Origin: Rhinopithecus roxellana
Taxonomy: Eukaryota; Chordata; Mammalia; Primates; Cercopithecidae
NCBI RefSeq assembly: GCF_007565055.1
Contig: NC_044556.1
Location: 135,259,808-135,323,807, forward strand
Direction of reading: 5' to 3'
Length of the DNA stretch: 64,000 nt
Every line of letters begins with the position of its first letter. Positions within the stretch are counted from its first letter, which is position 1. Of the stretch, positions 22,169-34,096 are shown piece after piece. The notes below the pieces were generated by a model, which saw only the letters and a program-made list of their open reading frames with translations, was not told the DNA's origin and ran no database searches. A program made the position numbers and the translations under genes.

Positions 22169-24343
22169 CAATTATTTATTTATTATTAGATGTTAAGCTC
22201 TGTGGTACATGTGCAGAACATGCAGGTTTGTTACATAGGTATACATGTGCCATGGTGATTTGCTGCACCCATCAACCCATCATCTACATTAGGTATTTCT
22301 CCTAATGCTATCCCTCCCCTAGTCCCCCACCCCCCGACAGGCCCTGGTGTGTGATGTTCCCCTCTGTGTCCATGTGTTCTCATTGTTCACCTCCCACTTA
22401 TGAGTGAGAACATCTGGTGTTTTGTTTTCTGTTCTTGTGTTAGTTTGCTGAGAATGATGGTTTCCACCTTCATCCATGTACCTGTAAAGGAGATGAATTC
22501 ATCCTTTTTTATGGCTGCATAGTATTCCATGGTGTTTATGTGCCACATTTTCTTTATCCACTGTGTCATTGATGGGCATTTGGGTTGGTTCCAACTGTTT
22601 GCTATTGTGAACAGTGCCGCAGTAAACATACATGTACATGTGTCTTTATAGTACAATGATTTATAATCCTTTGGGTGTATACTCAATAATGGGATTGCTG
22701 AGTCAAATGGTATTTCTAGTTCTAGATCCTTGAGGAATCACCACACTGTCTTCCGCAATGGTTGAACTAATGAACACTCCCACCAGCAGTGTAAAAGTGT
22801 TCCTATTTCTCCACATCCTCACCAGCATCTGTTGTTTCTTGACTTTTTAATGATCGCCATTCTAACTGGCATGAGATGGTATCTCATTGTGCTTTTGATT
22901 TGCATTTCTCTAATGACCAATGATGATGAGCTTTCTTTCGTGTGTTTGTTGGCTGCATAAATGTCTTCTTTTGAGACATGTCTGTTCATATCCCTTGCGC
23001 ACTTTTTGATGGGGTTGTTTTTTTCTTGTAAATCTATTTAAGTTCTTTGTATATTCTGGATATTAGTCATTTGTCAGATGGATAGATTGCAAAAATTTTC
23101 TCCCATTCTGTAGGTTGCCTGTTCACTCCGATGATAGTTTCTTTTACTGTGCAAAAGCACTTTAGTTTAATAGATCCCATTTGTCAATTTTGGCTTTTGC
23201 TGCCATTGCTTTTGGTGTTTTAGTCATGAAGTCTTTGCCCATGCCTGTCCTGAATGGTATTGCCTAGGTTTTCTTCTAGGGTTTTTATAGTTTTAGGTGT
23301 TATGTTTAAGTCTTTAATTCATCTTGAGTTAATTTTTGTATAAGGTGTAAGGAAGGGATCCAGTTTCGGTTTTCTGCATATGGCTAGCCAGTTTTCCTAA
23401 CACCATTTACTTGGACAAAATTCAACAGCCCTTCAAGCTAAAAACTCTCAAGAAACTAGGTATTGATGTAACATATCTCAAAATAAGTAAATAGCTCTTA
23501 AGCTGTGTATGACAAACCCAAAGCCAATATCACACTAGGCAAAAGATGGAAGCATTCCCTTTGAAAAGCAGCACAGGACAAGAATGCCCTCTCTCACCAC
23601 TCCTATTGAACATAGTATTGGAAGTTCTGGCCAGGGCAGTCAGACAAGAGAAATAAATAAAGGGTATTAAATTAGGAAAAGGGGAAGTCAAATCGTCTCT
23701 GTTTGCAGATGACATGATCGATATTTAGAAAACCGTGTCATCTCATCCCCAAATCTCCTTAAGCTGATAAGCAACTTCAGCAAAGTTTCAGGATACAAAA
23801 TCAATGTGCAAAAATCACAAGCATTCCAATAAACCAAGAACAGACAAACAGCCAAATCATGAGTGAAATCCCATTCACAATTGCTAAACAGACAATAAAA
23901 TACCTAAGAATACAACTTACAAGGGATGTGAAAGAACTCTTCAAGAACTACAAACCACTGCTCAAGGAAGTAAGAGAGGACACAAACAAATGGAAAAACA
24001 TTCCATGCTCATGGATGGGAAGAATCAATATTGTGAAAATAATCATACTGTCCAAAGTAATTTATAGATTCAATGATATCCCCATCAAGCTACCATTGAC
24101 TTTCTTCACAGAATTGGAAAAAACTACTTTAAATTTCATATGGAACCAGAAAAGAGCCCACATAGCCAAGACGATCCTAAGCAAGAAGAACAAAACTGGA
24201 AGCATCAGACCACCTGACTTCAAACTGTACTACAAGGCTACAGTAACAAAAACAGCATGGTACTGGTACTAAAACAAGTATATATAGACCAATGGAACTG
24301 AACAGAGGCCTCAGAAATAACACCACACATCTACAACCATCTG
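22169..24343 (-). mobile_element. L1PA-like element with 5' inversion (twin priming)
   Basis: 22169-23405 is the L1 3' end in antisense. From about 23412 to 24343 the sequence is L1 ORF2 in the sense direction. The two parts meet so that the inverted segment lies directly 5' of the antisense part in L1 order, with about 50 bases lost (compare 37822-37872 in the full-length copy). This is the standard layout of twin-primed L1 insertion. Confidence 0.9.
23859..24272 (+). pseudogene. L1 ORF2 fragment (inverted segment)
   Basis: 137-codon open stretch of the reverse-transcriptase C-terminal side (MSEIPFTIAKQTIKYLRIQL ... FFTELEKTTLNFIWNQKRA). It is an isolated piece of a truncated element. Confidence 0.85.
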
Positions 24344-24856
24344 AATATCTATGTTTAATAAGTTACTAGTTTTTTAAGGAACGGCACTTTCCCGTCATTG
24401 CCTTTAGTTGTAGAAGTTGCTTATTAGTGATATGAGTATGTGAAGGACATGGAATCACATATTGGACATCTCTCCAAAGCAGTTTTATAAAGCATGTAGA
24501 ACCTTTTTTCATATCTTTTACCAGGGTCATAATTTAGTCGATCTTTTAAAAGAGAAAGTCTGTAAACTATGTGTAATCTCAAAGTTAGTTTAGTGTAAAA
24601 AATGAAGCATCTAGTTACCATCTTCCATCTGTTTTTCCTGGCAGGGGGATCTGCTCTTAGATGCAGCTGAGAGGTGGTAGGTGGCAGCTCTAACTGACAA
24701 TAAAGAGAGAAGTGAAGATGTGATTACTGTATCTTCTGCTGAAAAATCAGTTTTGCAATCATTATGTGCATAGTTTGTTGGTCTTTGATCTCAAAGAATC
24801 TGATGCCTAATGTTTAAAGAGCTAAGAATATGTCATGGGATTATAAAAGTACCTCT
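24344..24856 (+). other. Intron sequence after twin-primed L1
   Basis: Unique. Chance ORFs only. Confidence 0.6.
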
Positions 24857-25086
24857 TGCCAGGAGTTCATTGCCAGCCTGGCCAACATGGTGAAACCCTA
24901 TCTTTACTAAAAATACAAAAAAATTAGCTGGGTGTGGTGGTGGGTGCCTATAATCCCAGGTATTCAGGAGGCTGAGGGAGGAGAATCACTTGAACCCGGA
25001 AGATGGAGGTTGCAGTGAGCCGAGATCACGCCATTGCACTCCACCCTGGGCAACAAGAGTGAAACTCTGTCTCAAAAAAAAAAAAG
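24857..25086 (+). mobile_element. Alu, sense, 5'-truncated
   Basis: Starts at 'gccaggagttc' within the left monomer and ends in an A-tail. The L1 5' end begins directly after the tail, so the L1 entered at the A-tail or next to it. Confidence 0.88.
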
Positions 25087-25648
25087 TTCCAGGGCGGAGC
25101 AAGATGGCCGAATAGGAACAGCTCCAGTCTCCAACTCCCAGTGTGAGCGACACAGAAGACCGGTGATTTCTGCATTTTCAACTGAGGTACTGGGGTCATC
25201 TCACTAGGGAGTGCCGGACAATCGGTGCTGGTCAGCTGCTGCAGCCCGACCAGCGAGAGCTGAAGCAGGGCAAGGCATCGCCTCACCTGGGAAGCGCAAG
25301 GGGGAAGGGAATCCCTTTTCCTAGCCAGGGGAACTGAGACACACAACACCTGGAAAATTGGGTAACTCCCACCTCAATACTGCGCTTTAAGCAAACGGGC
25401 ATACCAGGAGATTATATCCCACACCTGGCCGGGAGGGTCCCATGCCCACATAGCCTCCCTCGTTGCTAGCATAACAGTCTGCGATCTAACCGCAAGGCAG
25501 CAGCGAGGCTGGGGGAGGGGCGCCCGCCATTGCTGAGGCTTAAGTAGGTAAACAAAGCTGCTGGGAAGCTCAAACTGGTTGGAGCTCACAGCAGCTTAAG
25601 GAAGCCTGCCTGTCTCTGTAGACTCCACCTCTGGGGACAGGGCACAGC

Positions 25649-25650
<2 letters not shown>

Positions 25651-25679
<29 letters not shown>

Positions 25680-25680
25680 A
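25651..25680 (+). repeat. AAC trinucleotide run in the L1 5' UTR
   Basis: Ten AAC-type units within the 5' UTR of the sense L1. The matching site in the full-length copy (about 42160) has only about two units. Confidence 0.9.
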
Positions 25681-26135
25681 AGCAGCAACAACCTCTGCAG
25701 ATGCAAATGACTCTGTCTGACCGCTTAGAAGAGAGCAGTGGATCTCCCAACACGGAGGTTGAGATCTGAGAACAGACAGACTGCCTGCTCAAGTGGGTCC
25801 CTGACCCCTGAGTAGCCTAACTGGGAGACATCCCCCACTAGGGGCAGACTGACACCCCACACCTCACAGGGTGGAGTACACCCCTGAGAGGAAGCTTCCA
25901 AAGTAAGAATCAGACAGGTACACTCGCTGTTCAGCAATATTCTATCTTCTGCAACATCTGCTGCTGATACCGAGGCAAACAGGGTCTGGAGTGGACCTCA
26001 AGCAATCTCCAACACACCTACAGCTGAGGGTCCTGACTGTTAGAAGGAAAACTATCAAACAGGAAGGAAACCTACACCAAAACCCCATCAGTACGTCACC
26101 ATCATCAAAGACCAGAGGCAGATAAAACCACAAAG

Positions 26136-27126
26136 ATGGGGAAGAAGCAGGGCAGAAAAGCTGGAAATTCAAAAAATAAGAATGCATCTCCCCCTGCAAA
26201 GGAGCGCAGCTCATCGCCAGCAACGAATCAAAGCTGGATGGAGAATGACTTTGATGAGATGAGAGAAGAAGGCTTCAGTCCATCAAACTTCTCAGAGCTA
26301 AAGGAGGAATTACGTACTCAGCGCAAAGGAACTAAAAATCTTGAAAAAAGAGTGGAAGAATTGATAGCTAGAATAATTAAGGTAGAGAAGGTCATAAACG
26401 AAATGACAGAGATGAAAACCATGACATGAGAAATTACGTGACAAATGCACAAGCTTCAGTAACCGACTCGATCCACTGGAAGAAAGAGTATCAGCGATTG
26501 AGGATCAAATGAATGAAATGAAGCGAGAAGAGAAACCAAAAGAAAAAAGAAGAAAAAGAAATGAACAAAGCCTGCAAGAAGTATGGGATTATGTAAAAAG
26601 ACCAAATCTACGTCTGATTGGGGTGCCTGAAAGTGAGGGGGAAAATGGAACCAAGTTGGAAAACACTCTTCAGGGTATCATCCAGGAGAACTTCCCAAAC
26701 CTAGTAGGGCAGGCCAACATTCAAATTCAGGAAATACAGAGAACGCCACAAAGATACGCCTCGAGAAGAGCAACTCCAAGACACATAATTGCCAGATTCA
26801 CCAAAGTTGAAATGAAGGAAAAAATCTTAAGGGCAGCCAGAGAGAAAGGTCGGGTTACCCACAAAGGGAAGCCCAACAGACTAACAGCAGATCTCTCGGC
26901 AGAAACTCTCCAAGCCAGAAGAGAGTGGGGGCCAATATTCAACATTTTTAAAGAAAAGAATTTTAAACCCAGAATTTCATATCCAGCCAAACTAAGTTTC
27001 ATAAGTGAAGGAGAAATAAAATCCTTTACAGATAAGCAAATGCTTAGAGATTTTGTCACCACCAGGCCTGCCTTACAAGAAACCCTGAAGGAAGCCCTAA
27101 ACATGGAAAGGAACAACCACTACTAG
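26136..27126 (+). pseudogene. L1 ORF1 (broken)
   Basis: Starts MGKKQGRKAGNSKNKNASPP. A nonsense codon (TGA, an apparent CGA change) ends the frame at 26427-26429, and an extra base nearby shifts the frame. The RRM and C-terminal domain then stay open from 26509 to 27126 (205 codons). ORF1p is the trimeric RNA-binding chaperone of L1; this copy cannot make it whole. Confidence 0.92.
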
Positions 27127-27216
27127 CCATTGCAAAAACATGCCAAAATGTAAGGACGATCGAGGCTAGGAAGAAACTGCATCAACTAACGAGCAAAATA
27201 ACCGGTTATTATCATA

Positions 27217-28833
27217 ATGGCAGGATCAAGTTCACACATAACAATATTAACCTTAAATGTAAATGGATTTAATGGTCCAGTTAAAAGACACAGACTGGCA
27301 AACTGGATAAAGAGTCAAGACCCATCAGTCTGCTGTATTCAGGAGACCCATCTCACATGCAGAGACATACATAGGCTCCAAATAAAGGGATGGAGGAAGA
27401 TCTACCAAGCAAATGGAAACAAAAAAAAGCAGGGGTTGCAATCCTAGTCTCTGATAAAAACAGACTTTAAACCATCAAGATCAAAAGAGACAAAGAAGGC
27501 CATTACATAATGGTAAAGGGATCAATTCAACAGGAAGAGCTAACTATCCTAAATATATATGCACCCAATACAGGAACACCCAGATTCATAAAGCAAGTCC
27601 TTAGAGACTTACAAAGAGACTTAGACTCCCATACAATAATAATGGGAGACTTCAATACTCCACTGTCAATATTAGACAGATCAACGAGACAGAAAGTTAA
27701 CAAGGATATCCAGGAATTGAACTCATCTCTGCACCAAGTGGACCTAATAGACATCTATAGAACTCTCCACCCCAAATCAACAGAATATACATTCTTCTCA
27801 GCACCACATCACACTTATTCCAAAATTGACCACATAATTGGAAGTAAAGCACTCCTCAGCCAATGTGCAAGAACAGAAATTATAACAAACTGTCTCTCAG
27901 ACCACAGTGCAATCAAACTAGAACTCAGGACTAAGAAACTCAATCAAAACCGCTCAACTACATGGAAACTGAACAACCTGCTCCTGAATGACTACTGGGT
28001 ACATAACGAAATGAAGGCAGAAATAAAGATGTTCTTTGAAACCAATGAGAACAAAGATACAACATACCAGAATCTCTGGGACACATTTAAAGCAGTGTGT
28101 AGAGGGAAATTTATAGCACTAAATGCCCACAAGAGAAAGCTGGAAAGATCTAAAATGGACACTCTAACATCACAATTAAAAGAACTAGAGAAGCAGAGCA
28201 AACACATTCAAAAGCTAGCAGAAGGCAAGAAATAACTAAGATCAGAGCAGAACTGAAGGAGATAGAGACACAAAAAAACCCTCCAAAAAAATCAATGAAT
28301 CCAGGAGTTGGTTTTTTGAAAGATAACAAAATTGACAGACTGCTAGCAAGACTAATAAAGAAGAAAAGAGAGAAGAATCAAATAGACACAATAAAAAATG
28401 ACAAAGGGGATATCACCACCGACCCCACAGAAATACAAACTACCATCAGAGAATACTATAAACACCTCTATGCAAATCAACTAAAAAATCTAGAAGAAAT
28501 GGATAATTTCCTGGACACTTACACTCTTCTAGGACTAAACCAGGAAGAAATTGAATCCCTGAATAGACCAATAGCAGGCCCTGAAATTGAGGCAATAATT
28601 AATAGCCTACCAACCAAAAAAAGTCCAGGACCAGATGGATTCACAGCTGAATTCTACCAGAGGTACAAGGAGGACTGGTACCATTCCTTCTGAAACTATT
28701 CCAATCAATTGAAAAGAGGAATCCTCCCTAACACATTTTATGAGGCCAACATCATCCTGATACCAAAGCCTGGCAGAGACACAGCAAAAAAGAAAATTTT
28801 AGACCAATATCCCTGATGAACATCGATGTAAAA
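27217..28833 (+). pseudogene. L1 ORF2, 5' part (broken)
   Basis: Begins MAGSSSHITILTLNVNGFNG, the endonuclease domain, with ETHLT and NIYAPNTG motifs. The frame is lost near 27447 and resumes at 27510 (241 codons, ending near the end of the endonuclease region), then again at 28295-28693. It stops in the reverse-transcriptase N-terminal part. At least two frame breaks and a truncation make it dead. Confidence 0.92.
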
Positions 28834-28834
28834 A

Positions 28835-29307
28835 AGGGTAAGTTCCATCAATACTGAAGTTATTTGAGCGTTTTTTTTTTAGCATGAAGAGCTGCTGAAT
28901 TTTGGTCAAAGGCATTTTCTGCATCTATTGGATAATCATGGGGTATTGTCTTGGTTCTGTTAATGCTGGATTAGTTTATGATTGCAATGTTGAACCAGCC
29001 TTGATCCCAGGGATGAGCCCACTTGATCATGGTGGAAAAGCTTTTTGATGGCTGATGAATCAGTTGCCAGTATTTTTCTTTGAGAATTTTTTGCTCGATG
29101 TTCATCAGGGGATATGGTAAAATTCTCTTTTTTTGTTGTGTCTATCCAGGATTTGGCCCATTTTTTAATGGGCATTATTGTTCTTTGCTTTCTCAATTAA
29201 GTCCTTATATGTTGGGATATTAGACCTTTGTTGGAGGTTATAGTCTTGTGAATAAAATATTTATTTTTAATTTTTTTTAAAGCATCTATTGTCAGTTTAC
29301 GTTTATT
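28835..29307 (-). mobile_element. L1 fragments, antisense, up to the gap
   Basis: 28835 to about 29148 is antisense L1 ORF2. It covers the reverse-transcriptase segment that corresponds, in opposite direction, to the end of the preceding sense L1. From about 29149 the sequence resembles the antisense L1 3' region ('cccattttttaatgggc'), out of order. Many small indels suggest either age or low assembly quality at a contig end. Confidence 0.7.
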
Positions 29308-29407
29308 NNNNNNNNNNNNNNNNNNNNNNNNNNNNNNNNNNNNNNNNNNNNNNNNNNNNNNNNNNNNNNNNNNNNNNNNNNNNNNNNNNNNNNNNNNNNN
29401 NNNNNNN
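29308..29407. other. Assembly gap, 100 N
   Basis: Exactly 100 N, the usual placeholder for a gap of unknown size. SWT1 exon order is broken across it: c12 lies before and c1 after. Confidence 0.99.
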
Positions 29408-30300
29408 AAAGGGTTAGATTTTGGTATGTGGATTCTGTGGGATTTTTTGTTAAGAATTTCTAAGCATGGTCTCTGCTTGTAAGACATCCTGAAGAAGGAA
29501 TCTTCAATGTTTGAAGAATTTAAAAAAAATGTTATTCATCTATTGCTGCTGCATAAGTTATACCAAAACATAGTAGCTTAAAACAACAATAAACATTTGT
29601 TACTCCACAGTTTCTGTGGGTCAGGAACTCAGAAACGACTTTCTGGGTTGATCTGGCTTTAGGTCTCATGAGGTTGCAGTGAAGGTGTATGCCAGGGTTG
29701 CTGTCATGTCACTTGATTAGGGGTGCAGGATCATCAGCTTCATAGGTAGTGCACTCATGTGCCTGGACGTTAGTTGGTTCTGGTTGTTGGCAAGAGGCCA
29801 GTAGTTCTTCCCTTGTGAGCCTTTCCATGGGCTGTTTGAGTGTCCTCATGACACTCTGGCTTTCCCTAGAGTGAGCAGTCCAAGACAGGACAAGGTAGAA
29901 GTGATGATGTCTTATATGATTGAGCCACATACTACTATGTAGCAATATCTTATTGGTTACACAGGTCACCCCTATTCATTGTGGTAGGGGATTACGTAAG
30001 TGTGTGATTACCAAGCATCAGGAATCATCAGGAGCCATGCAGCAGGAGACTGGCCAGCACAGGAAGTCTCCCCTCATTTAGTTTATGTTTTGATTTGCAT
30101 AAAATCAGTAGGAGTTTCACACTAGTACAAATATAAAACATTTGTCTGAATAAGCATAAGTGTTTTTCTGGGATAGCCCACAATACTGTCATCCACTGAC
30201 AGTATTTACTTGGTCCACAGCAGGGCTGGAAAAATGAGACTGGGATGGGAAGTGAACAGAGGAACTACAGTGAGTGAATTGGAAGTGGTTCAGAATGAAA
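29408..30300. other. Intergenic or 5' intron sequence after gap, with an old repeat
   Basis: About 29535-29990 has the look of an old interspersed repeat ('catagtagcttaaaacaac', 'tttctgtgggtcaggaactc', 'tattggttacacaggtcacc'). I do not assign the family. No exon or CpG island for the SWT1 promoter was seen. Confidence 0.5.
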
Positions 30301-30304
30301 GAGT

Positions 30305-30430
30305 TAATATTCCAAGGAAGAAGAATTCACTCATTTATTCACTCAGTAGGCATTTATGAGCACCTAAGTTTTTGGTACAGCATACTCAAGGAGCTCAGGG
30401 TCTAGTAGAAAGACAATCATACAAGCAAGT
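30305..30430 (+). repeat. L2-like 3' end fragment
   Basis: 'ttcactcatttattcactcag' followed by 'ggcatttatgagcacct' is typical of L2 3' ends. Confidence 0.55.
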
Positions 30431-30485
30431 ATATATGTAGACCTTACTGTGTACCAACTTATACAAGATGTATATATATATTTAT

Positions 30486-30768
30486 GTTTTTTAAATTTTG
30501 AGATGGAGTTTTGCACTTGTCACCCAGGCTGGAGTGCAGTGGTGCGATCTCGACTCACTACAACCTCCACCTCCCAGGTTCAAGCGATTCACCTCCCTCA
30601 GCCTCTGATTATAGGCATGCACCACCACACCTGGCTAATTTTGTATTTTTAGTAAAGACGAGGTTTCATGATGTTGGCCATGCTGGTGTTGAACTCCTGA
30701 CCTCAGGTGATCTGCCTGTCTTGGCCTCCCAAAGTGTTGGGATTACAGTGAGCCAAGGTGCCCGGCCA
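30486..30768 (-). mobile_element. Alu, antisense
   Basis: Near full-length reverse Alu with a small deletion in the 'cccgagtagctggg' region. Confidence 0.9.
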
Positions 30769-30769
30769 C

Positions 30770-30900
30770 AAGATATTTTACATCCATTGTTTGAGTGCCT
30801 CAAAAATCCCGTAGAATGGGTTATCTATTTTATGAGTAATGACACCAAGGCTCAAAAAAGTGTGTGATTTGCCAAAGTCTTGTGCAATGAATGACTGAAG
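30770..30900 (-). repeat. Possible MIR/L2 remnant
   Basis: 'atgacaccaaggctc ... gtgtgatttgccaaagtc' resembles reverse MIR ('gaggctcagagaggttaagtgacttgcccaa'). Weak. Confidence 0.4.
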
Positions 30901-31169
30901 GTGTTTCAGGAAAATGAAACGTATGACTAATTGGCTTTGAAATGTAGGTGGTGCAGAATACAGCGGTCCTGGAGTCAGTTGAAAATGGTGATCTGATGCT
31001 TATGTGAGAAGTCAGGGATCAAGGCATGGTTTGAGACTCCTTCCTGGAAAGGTGATAGATGAAGCTGAAGGAGAGGAATGGGTAATTTTGAAGGAGAATG
31101 TAAGTGAAGAAAAGTGGAACAGTGAGAGAATCTTGTCATTTTAGGAATGGTTAAAAAATAGTAATCATA

Positions 31170-31455
31170 GTGCTGGAAGTGGTGGCTCACACCGGTAATC
31201 CCAGCACTTTGGGAGGTGGGCGGATCACAAGGTCAGGAGGTTGAGACCAGCCTGACCAACATGGTGAAACCTCGTCTCTACTAAAATACAAAAATTAGCA
31301 GGGCATGGGGCACATGCCTGTAATCTCAGCTACTCAGGAGACTGAGGCAGGAGAATTGCTTGAACCCGGTAGGCAGAGGTTGCAGTGAGCCGAGATCATG
31401 CCACTGCACTTCAGCCTGGGCGACAGAGCGAGACTGCATCTCAAAAAAAAAAAAA
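31170..31455 (+). mobile_element. Alu, sense, 0.1 kb upstream of exon c1
   Basis: Full-length Alu. Flanks agtaatcat and agtgatcat look like a target duplication with one mismatch. Confidence 0.9.
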
Positions 31456-31567
31456 GTGATCATTTTGTAAAACTCCAATCTTTATGTAACGGAAAGAAGA
31501 CAAATTTCTATTTTCTTTTTATTGCAAAAAAAATACTGTATTTTTAATGTTTATGTTAGCTTTTCAG

Positions 31568-31652
31568 GATGTCCAGCAAAGAATCCTGTGGGAAAAAAGA
31601 GACGTCTCAGAGGAAGGATACCACCACTTCATCACCCAATTTTGGTGAAAAA
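31568..31652 (+). CDS. SWT1: SWT1 exon c1 (start codon)
   Basis: The acceptor is gttagcttttcag, one exon base G precedes ATG at 31569, and the donor is gtaaga. It encodes residues 1-28, MSSKESCGKKETSQRKDTTT, then TSSPNFGEK without the first T. The coding part is 84 nt, ending in phase 0. The initiator Met is the annotated human start by homology. Because an acceptor lies 1 base upstream, a non-coding exon must precede it; I could not identify that exon. The N-terminal segment is polar and likely disordered. Confidence 0.95.
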
Positions 31653-32148
31653 GTAAGAATTTTGATTTACTGACCTAGAGATACATTTCTTTTTTAACAA
31701 TTTATTTTTGTTTAATGAAGAAAAATACGCCTTACTACTATAATGATTTATGTAAATATTTTGTTCTGCCCGGCTGATCCAGGAAAAGTCATTTGCTTTT
31801 CCTGTTTTTTACTTGCATTGTTTTATTATTCCTCACAACTGTATGAGGTGGGTACTATTATTTCCAATTACACAGATGAAGAAACTGAGGCTTAGAGAGT
31901 AGTTATATAGAGATAAGTAATTTGCTTAGGTATTCCTGACTTCAATTCTAAGCCCCCTCATTCTTAGCAATAACTCGACATTGAAACCATTTTCCATGTT
32001 TTCTCCTTTTTCAGTTTCCTCACCGTTGGCTAGGATTGCATTCTCATCAGTCAGAACGGTCAGCGCTATGTGGCTGAGGCTAATAGTGGGGAAGACATAC
32101 TTACCATGTCTTTAGTCTCTCAGAAACTACCTTAAGAAGTGTTTTGGG
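31653..32148 (+). other. SWT1 intron c1-c2, start, with MIR
   Basis: A reverse MIR at about 31815-31970 ('cctcacaactgtatgaggtg', 'agatgaagaaactgaggctt'). Otherwise unique. Confidence 0.65.
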
Positions 32149-32445
32149 GGCTGAGTGTGGTGAATCATACCTGTATGATTTTGGGAGGCGGAGGCAGGAG
32201 GACCACTTGAGCCCAGGAGTTTAAGACCAGCCTAGGCGACGGGGTGAGACCCTGTCTCTCAAAAAAAAAAAAAAAAAAAAATCAGACGGGATGGTGTGCA
32301 CCTGTGTTCTCAGCTACTCAGGAAGCTGAGGTGGGAAGAGGATTGCTTGAGCCACAGAGACCAAGGCTGAATTGAGCTATGTTCGTACCACTGCACTCCA
32401 GTCTGGCTGACAGAGTGAGATCCTGTTCTCAAGAAAGAAAAAAAG
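32149..32445 (+). mobile_element. Alu, sense (old)
   Basis: Diverged Alu (AluJ-like) with a long middle A-run (about 32262-32280) between monomers and a short tail. Confidence 0.88.
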
Positions 32446-33352
32446 GTAGTAGTGTTTGGTAGATGAAATTTAGGATATCTCATTAAATGAGCTGGGTATT
32501 GTCTCCAGGAAGCAAAAGTGCAAACAAACAAAAAACCATGTAATCGGTTTTATTATATACTCTCTGAATGGTCTGGACAGTTGATCATCAGTATTAAAGA
32601 GTGTTGATGCTGTGTTACATCCAAAGATGAGAGACTATCTGGCAAAGGTGAATATTCACAAAAAAAGTGATTTCTGTGGTAGCAGGTTAGTTCATATGAC
32701 TTTTCATGACCTGGATGAAGTTCCAGATGGTGTACTTTTTGGTGTTTGTTCCTTGCTTACTTACTAACTTTCTGATTACTAATTTGGTCTCGTAGGTATA
32801 GCAGTAGTTGGAAAGGTAACCCTGAAGCATGGCCATACAGTACTCTGTGTAATTTATATACTTCCCATCTCCATTTGCCGTTATTAACTGGCATGCTGTT
32901 TGCAATTAACCCCTCATTCCCTCTTAAACCTACTCTAGTCAGACTTTTTCTATCACTCCTATAGCAGTGGTTTCTGTATTGCTAAATCCATCGGTCATTT
33001 CTAAGATCTCATCTGACTTGGCATATCAGCAGTGTTTGATGTAGCTGATTACACCTTCTCCTCGAAACCTTTCATGAAGCTTTTTGTTTTTCTCTGAGTC
33101 TGCCTGCTATGGAATTCACCTGGCTTTAGAGGTACCATATTCTCCTGATTTTCCTCCTTATTGGTGACTGCTTCTCAGTGTCCTTTGCTAGTTCCTCCTC
33201 ATCTTATTAAACTGTAATCTTTCAGGTACCCAGGCTTTGTTTTCCCAGTTACTAAATTGTGATTCCATTCTTTGAGTTGCTTAGGCTGAAATCCTTGTGA
33301 TTGTGCTCTACCTGCACCTATCAGCAAATTCTATGAGCTTTGTTTTTATAAT
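32446..33352. other. Intron c1-c2 sequence, possible L2
   Basis: No exon. From about 32930 ('tttctatcactcctatagc') the text resembles ancient LINE coding relics, perhaps L2. Uncertain. Confidence 0.4.
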
Positions 33353-33545
33353 AGGCATACCTTGGAGATATTTTGGGTTCAGTTCCAGACCAGTGCAGTA
33401 AAGCAAATATTGCAGTAAAGTGAGTCACATGAATTTTTGTTTTCCCAGTACATATAAAAATTACATTTATACTGTACTGTAGTCTATTAAGTGTACAATG
33501 GCATTATGTCTAAAAAAAGTGCATATGTTAATTTAAAAATACTAT

Positions 33546-33662
33546 AGGCTCAAGCAGGAGGATCCCTTGAGCCCAAGAGTTTGAAGCTCAAGGGATCCTC
33601 CTACCTGAGAATCGTGCGACTGCACATCACCCTGAGCAACAGAGCAAGAGCCCATCTCTAAA
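33546..33662 (+). repeat. Alu-derived fragment with a perfect palindrome
   Basis: Contains AGGAGGATCCCTTGAGC (33556-33572) and its exact reverse complement (33586-33602), 13 bases apart. It continues into a sense Alu tail ('gactgcacatcaccctgagc'). It lies inside Tigger1. Confidence 0.85.
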
Positions 33663-34096
33663 AGTAGTAATAATAAATTTAAAAAATACTTCATTGCTAA
33701 AAAAATGCTAACGATCATTTGAGTCTTCAGTGAGTTATAATCTTGCTGCTAGAGGGACTTGCCTTGATGTTGATGGCTGCTGACTGATCAGAGTGGTGAT
33801 TACTGAAGGATGGGGTGCTGTGGATGAAGTTTGCCACATTGACTCTCCTTTCATAAAAGATTTCTCTGTAGCATGCAATTTGGTTTGACAACATTTTACT
33901 CACAGCAGAACTTTCAAAATTGGAGTTAATCTCTCAAACCCTACCACTGCTTTATCAATTAAGTTTATGTAATATTATTCTAATCATTTGTTCTCATTTC
34001 ACAGTGTGCACAGCATCTTCACCAGGAGTAGAAATCAATCTCAAGAAAACCAGTTTCATTGCTCATTTATAGAAGCAACTCCTAATCCATTAAAGC

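Larger units (their letters stand above)
25087..28834 (+). mobile_element. L1PA-like element, sense, 5'-complete, 3' part missing
   Basis: The 5' UTR starts near 25091 ('ggcggagcaagatggccga') and runs to ORF1. ORF1 and the first 40 percent of ORF2 follow in sense. The sequence leaves L1 sense order at 28834 ('catcgatgtaaaaaa'), within the reverse-transcriptase region, and switches to antisense L1. The 3' end, tail and target duplication are absent, so the element is broken or the contig end is chimeric. Confidence 0.9.

Noticed and set aside
27510..28235. A 241-codon ORF on the plus strand as a host gene
   Set aside because: It is L1 ORF2 endonuclease sequence inside a truncated L1.
25087..28834. 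Active L1 source element
   Set aside because: ORF1 has a stop and frameshift, ORF2 is broken and truncated, and the 3' end is missing.
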